The notes under the pieces were generated by a model. The model did no database searches, had not been told where the DNA came from, and worked only from the letters and a program-made list of their open reading frames with translations. 64,000 nt of DNA, from assembly GCA_000723505.1 (NCBI GenBank), contig HG934468.1, forward strand, positions 1,086,798 to 1,150,797. Direction: 5' to 3'. How positions within the stretch are numbered: position 1 is the stretch's first letter; each line of letters starts with the position of its first letter. Made by a program: the position numbers and the translations under genes. This DNA comes from Mucinivorans hirudinis (lineage in GTDB: Bacteria > Bacteroidota > Bacteroidia > Bacteroidales > Rikenellaceae). Positions 51,441 to 61,500 of this stretch are shown here, piece by piece.

Positions 51441-51587
51441 ATCGCAAAGTTAGGCATAATTATTGATAAGTCGTATTTTGCTAATGATTTTCTAATGAAC
51501 ATCACTTCGCGATAATTAGTTAAGTCGTTGTTATATGGGAATTTAGCTTTTACGTCGTTTACTTGGAATTAAAATCGGTGTACCCGT

Positions 51588-51619
51588 TTTGTTTTTATGA
51601 GTGAGGTTTGTTACCTTTG
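51588..51619 (+). promoter_or_regulatory. Bacteroidetes promoter of the 51.6-51.9 kb leader/RNA
   Basis: TTTG at 51588-51591, a 20-base spacer, TACCTTTG at 51612-51619. It fires toward the 100-residue protein gene, whose ATG is 280 bases downstream. Confidence 0.85.
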
Positions 51620-51624
51620 TGGTT

Positions 51625-51890
51625 GATATTTTACAGAGGAACGAAACTGCTCAGACCTGTTATCAAGTGCAAGTTGGTAATAACTAGGTGGTTAATGTAT
51701 AGTCGGTAAGCATAATATATTGCATTGTCGCCCCTGCGTTTACAGAGATGTCTCATCATTAAGTTGATACCGGAGAGTTATGTGGCTCTCACCCCGTGGT
51801 AAGCGCGGGGCGAGAGGAACTAAAATTTTTAACGGACTATTGTAGGAGTTTTACAAAACTTAAAGCTGGTTGCCACCCCCTAAAAACAAA
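51625..51890 (+). ncRNA. Candidate structured leader RNA or independent small RNA
   Basis: About 266 non-coding bases between a perfect promoter and the ATG at 51899. A GC-rich hairpin, CTCTC-A-CCCCG with CGGGG-C-GAGAG, occupies 51786-51816 with a 9-base loop. It runs directly into GGAACTAAAATTTTTAACGG (box shared with 6288-6315). A smaller GTTTTAC-type hairpin follows near 51851. It lacks the signature sequences of RNase P RNA, tmRNA and SRP RNA. Whether it is a 5' UTR of the downstream cluster or a separate transcript is undecided; no clear terminator is present. Confidence 0.45.
51816..51842. repeat. Shared box, partner of 6288-6315
   Basis: GGAACTAAAATTTTTAACGG followed by ACTATTG, positioned directly after a hairpin, as at 6288-6315. 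Confidence 0.55.
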
Positions 51891-51898
51891 GTAGTATA

Positions 51899-52201
51899 AT
51901 GAATACATTATTAAATATTTTACTTCGCACCTCACTCTCAGCAGCCCTGAGCGACCGCGAGGCGTTTGTGGATAGAGCCGCCCAGATTATAGAGCAGAAA
52001 GTCGGCAGCGACACAGATGCGGCGCACGCAATGGGCGAACGGATTGCCGAAATGATGGAGAGTGTGGATCAAACACTGCTCATCCGGCAACTCCTAGCTC
52101 CACCACCCCCCGCCGCCACCGAGGAGTTGGAGAAAAAAATAGACGAGCTCACCCAAGCAATCAACCGCCTGAACGACAACCTCGAAAAGATAAAACTATG
52201 A
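51899..52201 (+). CDS. Small coiled-coil protein upstream of the UbiB kinase
   Basis: Protein of 100 residues. The N-terminal half (MNTLLNILLRTSLSAALSDREAF) is amphipathic helix, followed by a proline run (APPPPAAT) and a C-terminal heptad pattern (ELEKKIDELTQAINRLNDNLEKIKL) that predicts a coiled coil. This plan resembles the C-terminal helical part of phasin-like or helper proteins, but no family is recognised. Its stop overlaps the UbiB-kinase start by 4 bases (52198-52201), which argues that it is real and that the two act together. Confidence 0.8.
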   Translation: MNTLLNILLRTSLSAALSDREAFVDRAAQIIEQKVGSDTDAAHAMGERIAEMMESVDQTLLIRQLLAPPPPAATEELEKKIDELTQAINRLNDNLEKIKL

Positions 52202-53844
52202 ACTTGGCAAACATATATACGAGCTATCTGAAGACCGTGCGCTTTATGCAGATTTTTGGAATCATCTTCTCGTTTTTTTGGAAGGAGATGATGCTGCGAA
52301 CGCCCTGGGGCAGATACAAGAGGCGCAAACAAATAAAGGCACAAAAACAGGTCTACTCCACACCTGAGCGTTTGCGCTTTACAATAGAACGGTTAGGACC
52401 GACCTACGTTAAGTTCGGACAGATACTTGCCGACCGCCCCGATGTGGTTGCCGAGCACCTGCGTTTGGAGCTTAAAATGTTACAATCCAAGGTAGAGCCC
52501 TTCAGTAATGAGATGGCATTACGGATAATAGAAGAGGAGTTACGCCAACCAATCGAAGAGGTTTTCGACCATTTCGACAAACGTTGCTTGGCGGCTGCCT
52601 CCATTGGGCAGGTCTATCAGGCACGGCTCAAGGATGGTAGTGAGGTGGTTGTCAAGGTTCGCCGCCCGAAGATAGACAAGAAGATAAAGTTAGACCTCTA
52701 TCTGCTGCGAATCATCGCCCAAAAGTTTGCCAAAACCTACCCCGAGATGGCGGCAATCAACATTGTGGGTGTGGTAGACGAATTTGCCGAAAGCATCCAC
52801 AAAGAGCTTGACTACTACAATGAAGCCGCAAATATGCTCCGTTTTGGTACGCTCTTTGCTCAGAGCGAATGGGTCTATATCCCCAAGGTCTATATGGAGT
52901 ATACCACGCGCCGCGTGATTGTGCAAGAGAAGATTGTTGGCATTACCCCAGATAGCAACGATGAGCTGATGGCAGCCGGCTTAGACCCCAAGGCGGTGGC
53001 AAGTAATGGCGCAAATGTAATTCTCTCTATGATTTTTCGTTACGGGTTCTTCCACGCCGACCCTCACCCGGGCAATATGTTCATTATGAGAAATAACGTG
53101 GTGGGATTGATTGATTTCGGGATGGTTGGTGTGTTGCGTCCGCGCGATATGGAGTTTTTGGCGAATCTCTCTCTCGGTTTTGCACGGCGAAACGAGACAT
53201 CGATTGCAGATGCGCTTATAACACTCTGTGATATAAGATATTTTGATAAGCGCGACGATTTGATTTTCCGCATCCATCTGCTTTTGCAAAAGAGTGCACA
53301 TATCCCTACGGACAAGTTGGACTTCTCGAAAATGGCTCAGGATTGCATCAATATAATCACACGTTTCGGCTTGCAAATCCCCGGTGGTATATTTATGCTA
53401 ATCAAGGCTTTGGCTACCATTCAAAAGGTTGCGGAACATTTAGACTCTCAGCTGCCCTTCACCGAGATGGTCAAGCCCTATGCCAAGGAGCTCCTTGCCA
53501 AAAAGTATTCGCCCAAGAAGATGGCAAATTCGCTATTCGACCTTCTGAAGAGTTACGGAACACTCATTAGCAATCTGCCTGCGGACGTAGGTGAGATTAT
53601 ATATAAGGTGAAGCAGGGGCAGATTCACCACAAGGTGAGCTTCGATGACGAGGCAATGTTCCGGCGATTGGTGCGCAACTTCGGCTTCCAGATGGGTTAC
53701 GCCATTATGTTGGTGGGACTTTTCATCGGCTCAATTATCCTGCAGGTGACGAAGGTAGACCTACCTTACTCCAATTTTCTTATTTGGATATCATCCGCGC
53801 TGATTTTTATGGCTATTATTCGCTGGCTGTTCAAAAAGAAGTAG
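52198..53844 (+). CDS. ABC1/UbiB (AarF) family atypical protein kinase
   Basis: Membrane-linked kinase-like ATPase, 548 residues. It has the UbiB hallmarks: the KxGQ motif as YVKFGQILADRPD, the alanine-rich loop CLAAASIGQVYQARL replacing the glycine loop, the lysine of VVKVRRP, then HADPHPGNMF and LIDFGMVG (catalytic and metal loops). Two hydrophobic segments at the C-terminus (MGYAIMLVGLFIGSIIL and FLIWISSALIFMAIIRWLF) anchor it. In many bacteria UbiB supports ubiquinone synthesis; here, in a menaquinone-type phylum, the role is open. Confidence 0.92.
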   Translation: MNLANIYTSYLKTVRFMQIFGIIFSFFWKEMMLRTPWGRYKRRKQIKAQKQVYSTPERLRFTIERLGPTYVKFGQILADRPDVVAEHLRLELKMLQSKVEPFSNEMALRIIEEELRQPIEEVFDHFDKRCLAAASIGQVYQARLKDGSEVVVKVRRPKIDKKIKLDLYLLRIIAQKFAKTYPEMAAINIVGVVDEFAESIHKELDYYNEAANMLRFGTLFAQSEWVYIPKVYMEYTTRRVIVQEKIVGITPDSNDELMAAGLDPKAVASNGANVILSMIFRYGFFHADPHPGNMFIMRNNVVGLIDFGMVGVLRPRDMEFLANLSLGFARRNETSIADALITLCDIRYFDKRDDLIFRIHLLLQKSAHIPTDKLDFSKMAQDCINIITRFGLQIPGGIFMLIKALATIQKVAEHLDSQLPFTEMVKPYAKELLAKKYSPKKMANSLFDLLKSYGTLISNLPADVGEIIYKVKQGQIHHKVSFDDEAMFRRLVRNFGFQMGYAIMLVGLFIGSIILQVTKVDLPYSNFLIWISSALIFMAIIRWLFKKK

Positions 53845-53862
53845 ATTTTATATGGTATTTTT

Positions 53863-54810
53863 ATGCACGAAAAAATAATTGAAATAACAGGTATTCACTC
53901 CCAAGAACTTTACGGGGTAAAGAATGCCAACATAAATCACATAAACGCCAAATTTCCACTGCTCAAGGTGATTGTGCGCGGAGATATGGTCAAGGTCATC
54001 GGCGCAGCTGACCAACAGCAGGCATACCAAGCAAAGCTCTATGAACTGATAGATTACCATAAGAAGTTTGGGCATATATCACTGCAAGTAATCGATAGGG
54101 TCTATCAGAGCAATCTTCTAAACAGACCTGCCGAGGATAGTCAACAGCAACAAAGCGACGATGTTATTGTGCACGGGGTCAATGGCAATATCGTAAAGGC
54201 ACGTACGAAGAATCAACAAAAGTTGGTGGCGTTGTACAGTAAAAACGATATGCTCTTTGCCATCGGTCCTGCGGGTAGCGGCAAGACCTACACGGCTATT
54301 GCCCTTGCGGTTCGCGCCCTGAAAAACAAGGAGATAAAACGTATTATACTAACCCGTCCGGCTGTGGAGGCGGGTGAAAAATTGGGTTTTCTGCCGGGTG
54401 ATATGAAAGAAAAGTTAGACCCCTATTTGCAACCTCTCTATGATGCGTTGGGGGATATGATGCCTCTGAAAAAGCTCAATGAATATCTGGTTGATGGTGT
54501 TGTGCAGATCGCACCGCTTGCCTATATGCGCGGACGAACTCTGGATAATGCCTGTGTGGTGTTGGACGAAGCACAAAACACCACTAGCGAGCAGCTCAAA
54601 ATGTTCCTTACGAGAATGGGGCGAAGTGCTAAATTCATAATCACGGGAGATGTTACACAGATTGACCTGCCGCGAAAGGGGGATTCGGGGCTAATGCCGG
54701 CGGTGGAATTGTTTCGCAAAATCAAGGGCATAGGCATTGTCGAATTCGAGAAGCGAGATATTCTTCGCCACCCACTTGTCGAAAAAATTGTTGCCGCCTA
54801 TGAGCAGTGA
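53863..54810 (+). CDS. phoH: PhoH-family ATPase
   Basis: Cytoplasmic P-loop ATPase, 315 residues. Walker A GPAGSGKT at 135-142, Walker B as CVVLDEAQN, and LTRPAVEAGEKLGFLPGD, TRMGRSAKFIITGD typical of PhoH. The N-terminal 100 residues form a PhoH-associated KH-like region. PhoH proteins are linked to RNA metabolism and phosphate stress in some bacteria. It follows the UbiB kinase by 18 bases on the same strand. A ybeY gene, a frequent neighbour, is not seen. Confidence 0.92.
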   Translation: MHEKIIEITGIHSQELYGVKNANINHINAKFPLLKVIVRGDMVKVIGAADQQQAYQAKLYELIDYHKKFGHISLQVIDRVYQSNLLNRPAEDSQQQQSDDVIVHGVNGNIVKARTKNQQKLVALYSKNDMLFAIGPAGSGKTYTAIALAVRALKNKEIKRIILTRPAVEAGEKLGFLPGDMKEKLDPYLQPLYDALGDMMPLKKLNEYLVDGVVQIAPLAYMRGRTLDNACVVLDEAQNTTSEQLKMFLTRMGRSAKFIITGDVTQIDLPRKGDSGLMPAVELFRKIKGIGIVEFEKRDILRHPLVEKIVAAYEQ

Positions 54811-54827
54811 TAAGTCACAGATAGAAA

Positions 54828-57800
54828 TTATTGTTTGGTGAATGTCACTGTTTTTCCTGTGTCATTAGTTATGTATACATACTGCGATTCACCACCCGGG
54901 TAAGGCGTTGGATTATTGGTGCTCGAAATCTGCCATCCTATTGGAGCTCTCACCACAAGAGCACCATAGGCATTGTTGTTTAACACAGTTCTGTCAGTAA
55001 ATATTGTGTTACTAAAATCGAGAGTGAATTGTGAAAGATTTTCTATACGTGCTTTATTAATGTACATAAGGTTTATACGCAGTCCATTTTTTAGTTCATA
55101 TTGGTGAATCTGGTATGTAGGCGTGCCGGTATTTGGTATTTGTGTTTCGAGGTAGTTAATTATCACCGCCTCAATATCGAGGGTTTGACCAGAGGGGATT
55201 GAAATTGACGAGGGTTGCGGTGTGGATATTAGATATGGATAGCCTGATGATGGTATTGTCCAATACGTTTTCCACTTTGGATGCAAAGAGGATAGAATAT
55301 GGAACTGTGAATTTTTTAATGGTTTAGTTCCGATATGGTATCTCCCTTTAGCAAAAGGCGTAAAAACTTCATCCGGAGCCGGCTCATAGAGCCCCCCCTC
55401 TTTTTCAACCGACATTGGGTTGTAATCACCTTCCGATAGGAAGTAGCATTGTTCAACCGTGTACAGCGGGGTAGCTCCCGAATTTGCATCTGCCATATTC
55501 AATTTGCCTTTATCATTTCTGTACAAATATTGCAGTGGTACTGTTATCGGACTTAGCCCGGGAATTGCATTGGTGCTGTTGGCTTCAGTATGCGGAGCGC
55601 GTCCTATAAAGAGGCATCTGGTGATGTAACCCGACTCCGACTTAAACTTATCTGAATATTCGTCATTCATTCCCGATATACCGCCCAGTCTGGCTGTGCC
55701 GTTCACCACTGTAATGGCGCACGATGAGGACTGGCTGTAAAACAGACAATCACCAATATATGTAGTATTGAATCCGGCGATGCCACCAACGCCGGCTAAG
55801 ATGCCCGAACCTTCAACAGTGATGTCGCGGCACTCGCTCTGTGATATTGCACCATTGTTAGTTCCCGCTATACCTCCCACTGTACTACTGTATTGGTCTG
55901 CTGAGCGACCTATGCCCGACACATTGCCATAGTTACCACATTTCATCACTCTCCCCCAGCAGCTTGGGCTAAGGTGTCCTAGATCCTCTCTTCCATCTGC
56001 ATTATAGTCATTTACACCTACGATTCCCCCGTGAGCGCCATACCCGTATTTATGCAATCCTATCACATCTGCATAGTTTTTGCAGTTGCTTATAATAGAA
56101 TAATATCGGGGAATTATGTCTTTAGTATGATACTCTCCCGCTTGCTGCATACCCACCACGCCGCCGATACTGACACTTACATCAAAAATGATGTCGTTAT
56201 AGGTAATTTTTGCTGATTTATAGTTATTACAGTTCCATATCACGCCGCCAAAGTTGTTGTATCCTGCTATTCCTCCCGTAATAGCTGACCCCAAAATTTC
56301 CGCCTCGTTATCGCATTGCAGCGTCAATGCCGAGGGTGGTGGAGACATCTCATCAAAATCAGCTTTTTCCATAGATATAAACTTATTCTGGTCTGTTGGA
56401 TCAAGACCTGCCCATTTGTATGCTTTTTCGTTATATGCTGCAATCCCACCTGTTTTCGTAAGCCTACCTGCATTCAGATTTTTTATTGCTCCTTTGTTTC
56501 TGCATAATTTCACCTTATGGGTATTCAAGCCGACAATACCTCCCACACTAGTTCCCTCCTCCGCTTCAATGTATGTTGCGAAGTTGGTAATTGAGGCGTT
56601 GTTTATAAGGTTGTATAACAATCCGTCATTTCGTGCTGCAAAGCCCGCCAAATATTTCCCTCTATTGTCTGCGTGATTAATGATAATGCAATCATCCAAG
56701 AGATCGCAGTTTTTCAGTTCTCCTCCTTCCCAAACGTGTTCAAATAGCGCAGTATTGCGCGCTGCTCCTGACGGTGTGCTAATAATCAATCCTTTGATTT
56801 GGTATTTGTCGCCCCCTCCGTCAAATATACCACCGAAAGCCCCTACAACAATAGATTCAAAGTATGGTCTTGATTCGCTTACATCAGAGCCATATATTTT
56901 TCTCTTGTTGTCGATTGAGAAGTCGAGAGTCGAAAATTCTAGTATGTATTGAGATCCTTTTGTGCCATATGGCGAATCATCGTGTGTTTGATAACTTATG
57001 TTTCGCATTTGAATGGGGGTGCGAATCGAATGGTGATCAAGTACCCCTTCGTTCAGATAGACCCCCTTGGCGTAGTTTGGGAAAATGTGGTTATATGTAA
57101 TTATGTTATTGCTACGAGAGTCAATGCCGGCACTAATTTTCAAGGATGACGCCGAACTTGTGTATATGGTAACCCCACCAACAACCTTGAACCCTGCCTT
57201 GATTGGTTGTAGCCCCTTGTGCGAAAAATCATTTTTAGATTTTTTGCTATCAAATGGATAGTCGTTTTGGCTCGATGGATACAGTACGCAATCAATTTCG
57301 ATGTCACCGGTCGTAAATGCCTTTAATCTAGCAACAATGCTTCCGTCAGAGGTCGATTTTTCCTTAATCAATCCACCTATGCGGGGGTCGTCGTCTACTC
57401 CCATATAGATGGATTGATACCGAGAATATGTAGAAGCCGGCACCAATAACCCATATCCACTGTCATATATCTTCTTGTTGTCCTCTAATTTATACTCTGT
57501 ATTGAGTGGTGCATCATCATCTTTTCCATCGTAATAGTACAAACCATACGAACCGTCTTCATACTTCTCATAGTAGGTGGCTATTCCTTCGAGAATTGGT
57601 TCGTCGAAGTAGTACATATATTTCTTTCCCGGCTCCCATTTCGAGGGCGGAATGTCATAGGTAATCTTACTGACGGATGCTTCGTCTGTTCCGTCCCATA
57701 TCTCCATCACAATTTGCGCCCCCTCCTCAAGCACCTGCGGCACCATCATCAGATAGCCGTTTTCCTGCATCAAGTCGTCGAGTTTGGTTGGTAAGTCTGT

Positions 57801-58547
57801 CTCTAAATTATTGCCATTCATTGCCGCACTAAACGTAATGTCTCTGCCGTAATCCTTGTCAATGATCCACTCGAACGCTTTTTCCCTCGATTTTGCCAGA
57901 GAGAGACTCCCTTTTCCATATACTTTTTTGATGGTAACACTTTTTACTTTGCGGTCTCCCGTTAGTTTGGACGTTGCCACAAACCCCACACACGAAAGGG
58001 CGTGGTTGAAAGTTAGCTCCACTGCACCTTTGGATTTATCCAATACCGAATTGGCGACAATCAAGTCAGGCTGGTAATCAACCTTTTCGGGTACTTCATA
58101 TGTGAGTGTGGGTATTGAGCCACTGAGTGAAGTGGTCGAGATTGAGAGTCCGTTCTCGTTTTTGGATTCGGTAATTGGTTTTTCCAAATCCGACGCGTAA
58201 GCATAGAAGTCATACATTACCCCGTTGTAATCCCTTTTGGGTGTGTATTCCCACTCACCTACCTCACTCTTATACAGATACGTTGCGAAGTTATTTGATG
58301 ATGAGCCTTGGACATTTTTCTCCAATGCTATCACCCTAATTTTGTTGTTGTTTTCATAAGCCGTCGTGCCCGAACGTGGTGTGCCTTTGGTTTGTACCTG
58401 TGATATGGCATATCCCCCGCCTATTGCCACATCGAAGCTGACCGTGGTCTGCTCCACCGGCTCATCAACACCAAATCCGTTTCTTTGGCAGCTCACCGCG
58501 AGAAATGCCAAAAAGGTGAAAAATATATATTTGAAGTATCGGTTCAT
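54828..58547 (-). CDS. Large fimbrillin-like lipoprotein with GLUG-like repeats
   Basis: Exported lipoprotein of 1239 residues (lipobox LAVSC, C20). Residues about 35-330 look like a fimbrillin (FimA/Mfa-like) domain: VSFDVAIGG, GTTAYENNNKIRVIAL, LTFNHALSCVGFVAT. Residues about 530-1010 are built on repeated glycine turns of the form GGIxGxN: GGIVGLN, GGIAAYN, GGIAGYN, GGVVGMQ, GGIVGVN, GGIAGTN, GGIAGFN and GGISGMN, eight in all, each followed by polar residues and a cysteine-containing strand. This is the pattern of GLUG/beta-helix adhesins. It is the last gene of the fimbrial operon, 8 bases behind the eight-repeat lipoprotein. By position it could be a tip adhesin, but no function is proven. 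Confidence 0.8.
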   Translation of the reverse strand: MNRYFKYIFFTFLAFLAVSCQRNGFGVDEPVEQTTVSFDVAIGGGYAISQVQTKGTPRSGTTAYENNNKIRVIALEKNVQGSSSNNFATYLYKSEVGEWEYTPKRDYNGVMYDFYAYASDLEKPITESKNENGLSISTTSLSGSIPTLTYEVPEKVDYQPDLIVANSVLDKSKGAVELTFNHALSCVGFVATSKLTGDRKVKSVTIKKVYGKGSLSLAKSREKAFEWIIDKDYGRDITFSAAMNGNNLETDLPTKLDDLMQENGYLMMVPQVLEEGAQIVMEIWDGTDEASVSKITYDIPPSKWEPGKKYMYYFDEPILEGIATYYEKYEDGSYGLYYYDGKDDDAPLNTEYKLEDNKKIYDSGYGLLVPASTYSRYQSIYMGVDDDPRIGGLIKEKSTSDGSIVARLKAFTTGDIEIDCVLYPSSQNDYPFDSKKSKNDFSHKGLQPIKAGFKVVGGVTIYTSSASSLKISAGIDSRSNNIITYNHIFPNYAKGVYLNEGVLDHHSIRTPIQMRNISYQTHDDSPYGTKGSQYILEFSTLDFSIDNKRKIYGSDVSESRPYFESIVVGAFGGIFDGGGDKYQIKGLIISTPSGAARNTALFEHVWEGGELKNCDLLDDCIIINHADNRGKYLAGFAARNDGLLYNLINNASITNFATYIEAEEGTSVGGIVGLNTHKVKLCRNKGAIKNLNAGRLTKTGGIAAYNEKAYKWAGLDPTDQNKFISMEKADFDEMSPPPSALTLQCDNEAEILGSAITGGIAGYNNFGGVIWNCNNYKSAKITYNDIIFDVSVSIGGVVGMQQAGEYHTKDIIPRYYSIISNCKNYADVIGLHKYGYGAHGGIVGVNDYNADGREDLGHLSPSCWGRVMKCGNYGNVSGIGRSADQYSSTVGGIAGTNNGAISQSECRDITVEGSGILAGVGGIAGFNTTYIGDCLFYSQSSSCAITVVNGTARLGGISGMNDEYSDKFKSESGYITRCLFIGRAPHTEANSTNAIPGLSPITVPLQYLYRNDKGKLNMADANSGATPLYTVEQCYFLSEGDYNPMSVEKEGGLYEPAPDEVFTPFAKGRYHIGTKPLKNSQFHILSSLHPKWKTYWTIPSSGYPYLISTPQPSSISIPSGQTLDIEAVIINYLETQIPNTGTPTYQIHQYELKNGLRINLMYINKARIENLSQFTLDFSNTIFTDRTVLNNNAYGALVVRAPIGWQISSTNNPTPYPGGESQYVYITNDTGKTVTFTKQ

Positions 58548-58555
58548 TGTCTATA

Positions 58556-61500
58556 TTAATTCCTTGTTATTGTTACGATTCCAACACGTGGCGATAGAGC
58601 AACACTAACATTTTCATTATTATTAACAGTTGCAGTTCCTCCACCGGAGACAGTAAATGTATAGTTGGTAAATCCAACCCCTCCCCAACGCAATATAGAT
58701 ATATAGTCTTTATTCAATCTTGTCATATCAATATAGAATTTTTGTCCACTTGAGGTTATTGCAAGTACAGCTGCGCCAAAATGGACGTAATTAATATATT
58801 TACCACTTAGAACTAGTGTTTGACCATCACCAATAGTAGTAATTTTATCTGTTATCATACCATCCGCGGGCAATGGATAACTACTGTCTATTATCATAGC
58901 ATTACCGGTAATGGTGTAAGTATTACCTGTCCCTGCCGTTTTTCCAGACACAGAACACCCTGCAGGAAGCTTGAGGGTAATTGTTTTGCTGTTGAAATTA
59001 ACTCCAGAGAAGTTCAAATTGAATTTATTTCCATTTCCTGCCAATGCCGTAAACGCCACATTACTCCAATCCCAAGTTTCATTAGTCAATAGCGTTCCCC
59101 CTGTTACTGTTATTGAGCCGTTATTAACTACTGCATTGAGTGTTGTCTCGGATGGTTGTACCACGGGTGCTGAAGTACTCTTAAGGTTTACTAAAGTGGG
59201 GGCAGTAATAACCACAGGATTAGGCTGTTTGACACCTCCCACCGAAGCCTCTATGTGGTTTGGTAGAGTTATGGTAATCTTTGAAGTGGAGACATCTGTA
59301 AATCTGAAGCTCGACAAATTGAGCGCGCAACTATTGCCTGCCGCGAGTGACGTAAAGGCATAGCCACTCCAATTCCAAGCCTCAGCCCCCACCACAAATT
59401 TGCCCGAGGGGGTAACCGCGACACCGCTACTTAGTGCGTTAATCTGCGCTTGTGTCGGTTCAATAATTATCTCATTGCCGAAGGTAATACTACCTGTGCT
59501 ATTTGCCTTAATAATAGATAGTCCCAAAGTAGAGTTATCCACTCCGATTCTGTCACTCACTTGGTATCCAACGGGATGGTAGATATACAAATCTGCAAAT
59601 AGGTCAAGTTTGGCAAGAGACATTGTGAAAGAAGATCCTTTGTCAAGTCCACTCCACCAACCCCAAACATTGTATCCCGGTTTATCGGCTGCCACACCCG
59701 GCACAATCGCACCGTCCGGATTGAAATCGGAATTAATATTATTTTGTACCGGGATTCGATTATTTTTAATCTTTACGTTGGCTTGTTGTGTAATTGTAGC
59801 CACATTTCTATTATTGTTCACACCGCTGCCTTCGCCAATAAATCCATAGGGCAGGGTAATAGAGACGGATGTAGATGAATTCTCGAAATTGACATTGCTA
59901 AAATCGAAATTGACATAATCACCTCTTACACTTGATAATTTGGGTAATTTAGCCGAAAGCAGCACCCAATTTGGGTTGCCGGCAGTATATCCGTGAAATT
60001 GGTGTATTCCATTTTTGAGGATATCCTCAGCCTCGCGTACGGTTATGGGCACAATTCGACTGCTTGTTATGGTTACCGTTTCGTTGGCTGACACAGTATA
60101 TGGATTAACTTTTGTACCTCCGCTTCCAGTGGCGAAAAAGCCGTACGGCAGCTTTATTTCTATACTGTTTGAACCAAAATCGACACTCTCGAATTTGAGC
60201 TTGAAATCCCCACCCGGAGCTATTGCATACAATGAATACCCACTCCAGTCCCATTTTGTCTCCGGAGGAACTAATCCATTACGCACTGTAACAATACGCC
60301 CCGTAGGCACGGCATCGAGCAATGATTGATTTGGTGAGGCGACAAGTTCTGCACGATTGTCGGTGATTGTTACCACGCAGGCACTACTAATGGTGTATGG
60401 TGAGTTATCGCCGCTCACGCCAGTGCCCGAAGCAGTTACGTTAGGCGGTAACTTCAGTGTGATGTTAGAGTTGAAAGTTACAGTTGAGAAATCAAGTTTG
60501 AAAGATTGCCCTCTATTGAGTGAGTTTAGGGTGTACTCGGGGTCACTCCAATCCCACGCAGGAGAGCCGTTCACCGCTCCCTGCAACGTGATGACGCTAT
60601 CTGAGCGAACCGTATTGAGCTGGTTTTTGGTTGGCTCGAACAGTTTGGGCGTCTTGCGACTAATTGTTATTTTGTTGTTGGTGACAGTGCCTGTGGTATA
60701 TGCCGAACCATTGATAGTGAAACCATTGGATACAATCACAGTCACATTGTTATTGTTGAGTTTAACCCCCGAGAAATCGAGAGTCATCGTATTGATGTTT
60801 GCAAATGTATATTTCGATGCATCACTCCAGTCCCAAGTTAATGAGCGCTCCAATAGCCCAAGCAGGTAGATTGTCTCTCTATCGTAAATGAAATCATTTA
60901 ATGTCGAGGCGGTAGGCTCTTGAATCGAACCATTTATCAACCCGTTTCCGCCACCCGGCACACCTTCCCAGTCCCAATTCTCCCACTCTTTGACCGAAAC
61001 AGTGAATATTATCTCATTAGCAGTGATTGTTCCCAATAATTGGTAATGCACACCTCTCTCAAGGTTTGCAGAGTCTTTGTTCCACAAGTCAATGTCGTAG
61101 CCATTTTGCACTCCATTTCGCTGAATCTCAAACTGCAATCTAGAGCGAGGATTTGTTGTTGTACTCTCGAATAGTCGCTCGTTAAAAACTATTGAATCGA
61201 CAATCTTATAATTTTCAATGGCATCCTTGTTCCCATTATTTATCGGAATGTCATCGATAATGGGATTTGCCATCACAAAATCTTGGAGTTGAGGGTCTGT
61301 GGAGTTATACTTACCATCGACCAAATAGCTCTGAGTCGGGATGTTGCATAATTTTACCGCACTCTCGGGAAAACTAATGGTTGTCACATTGCTCTGCCGA
61401 CGAAGGTAGAGTGAGAACTTGACAAAGGCACGCCGCACGTCTATGCTCAATTGACTTTTCCATCCAGCTCCATCATTTGTATTAACCTCTCCATAATCTG

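Noticed and set aside
51625-51890. RNase P RNA, tmRNA or SRP RNA
   Set aside because: The conserved GAGGAAAGUC and ACAGAAA regions of RNase P and the tmRNA tag and tRNA-like ends are missing; SRP RNA is at 47399-47500.
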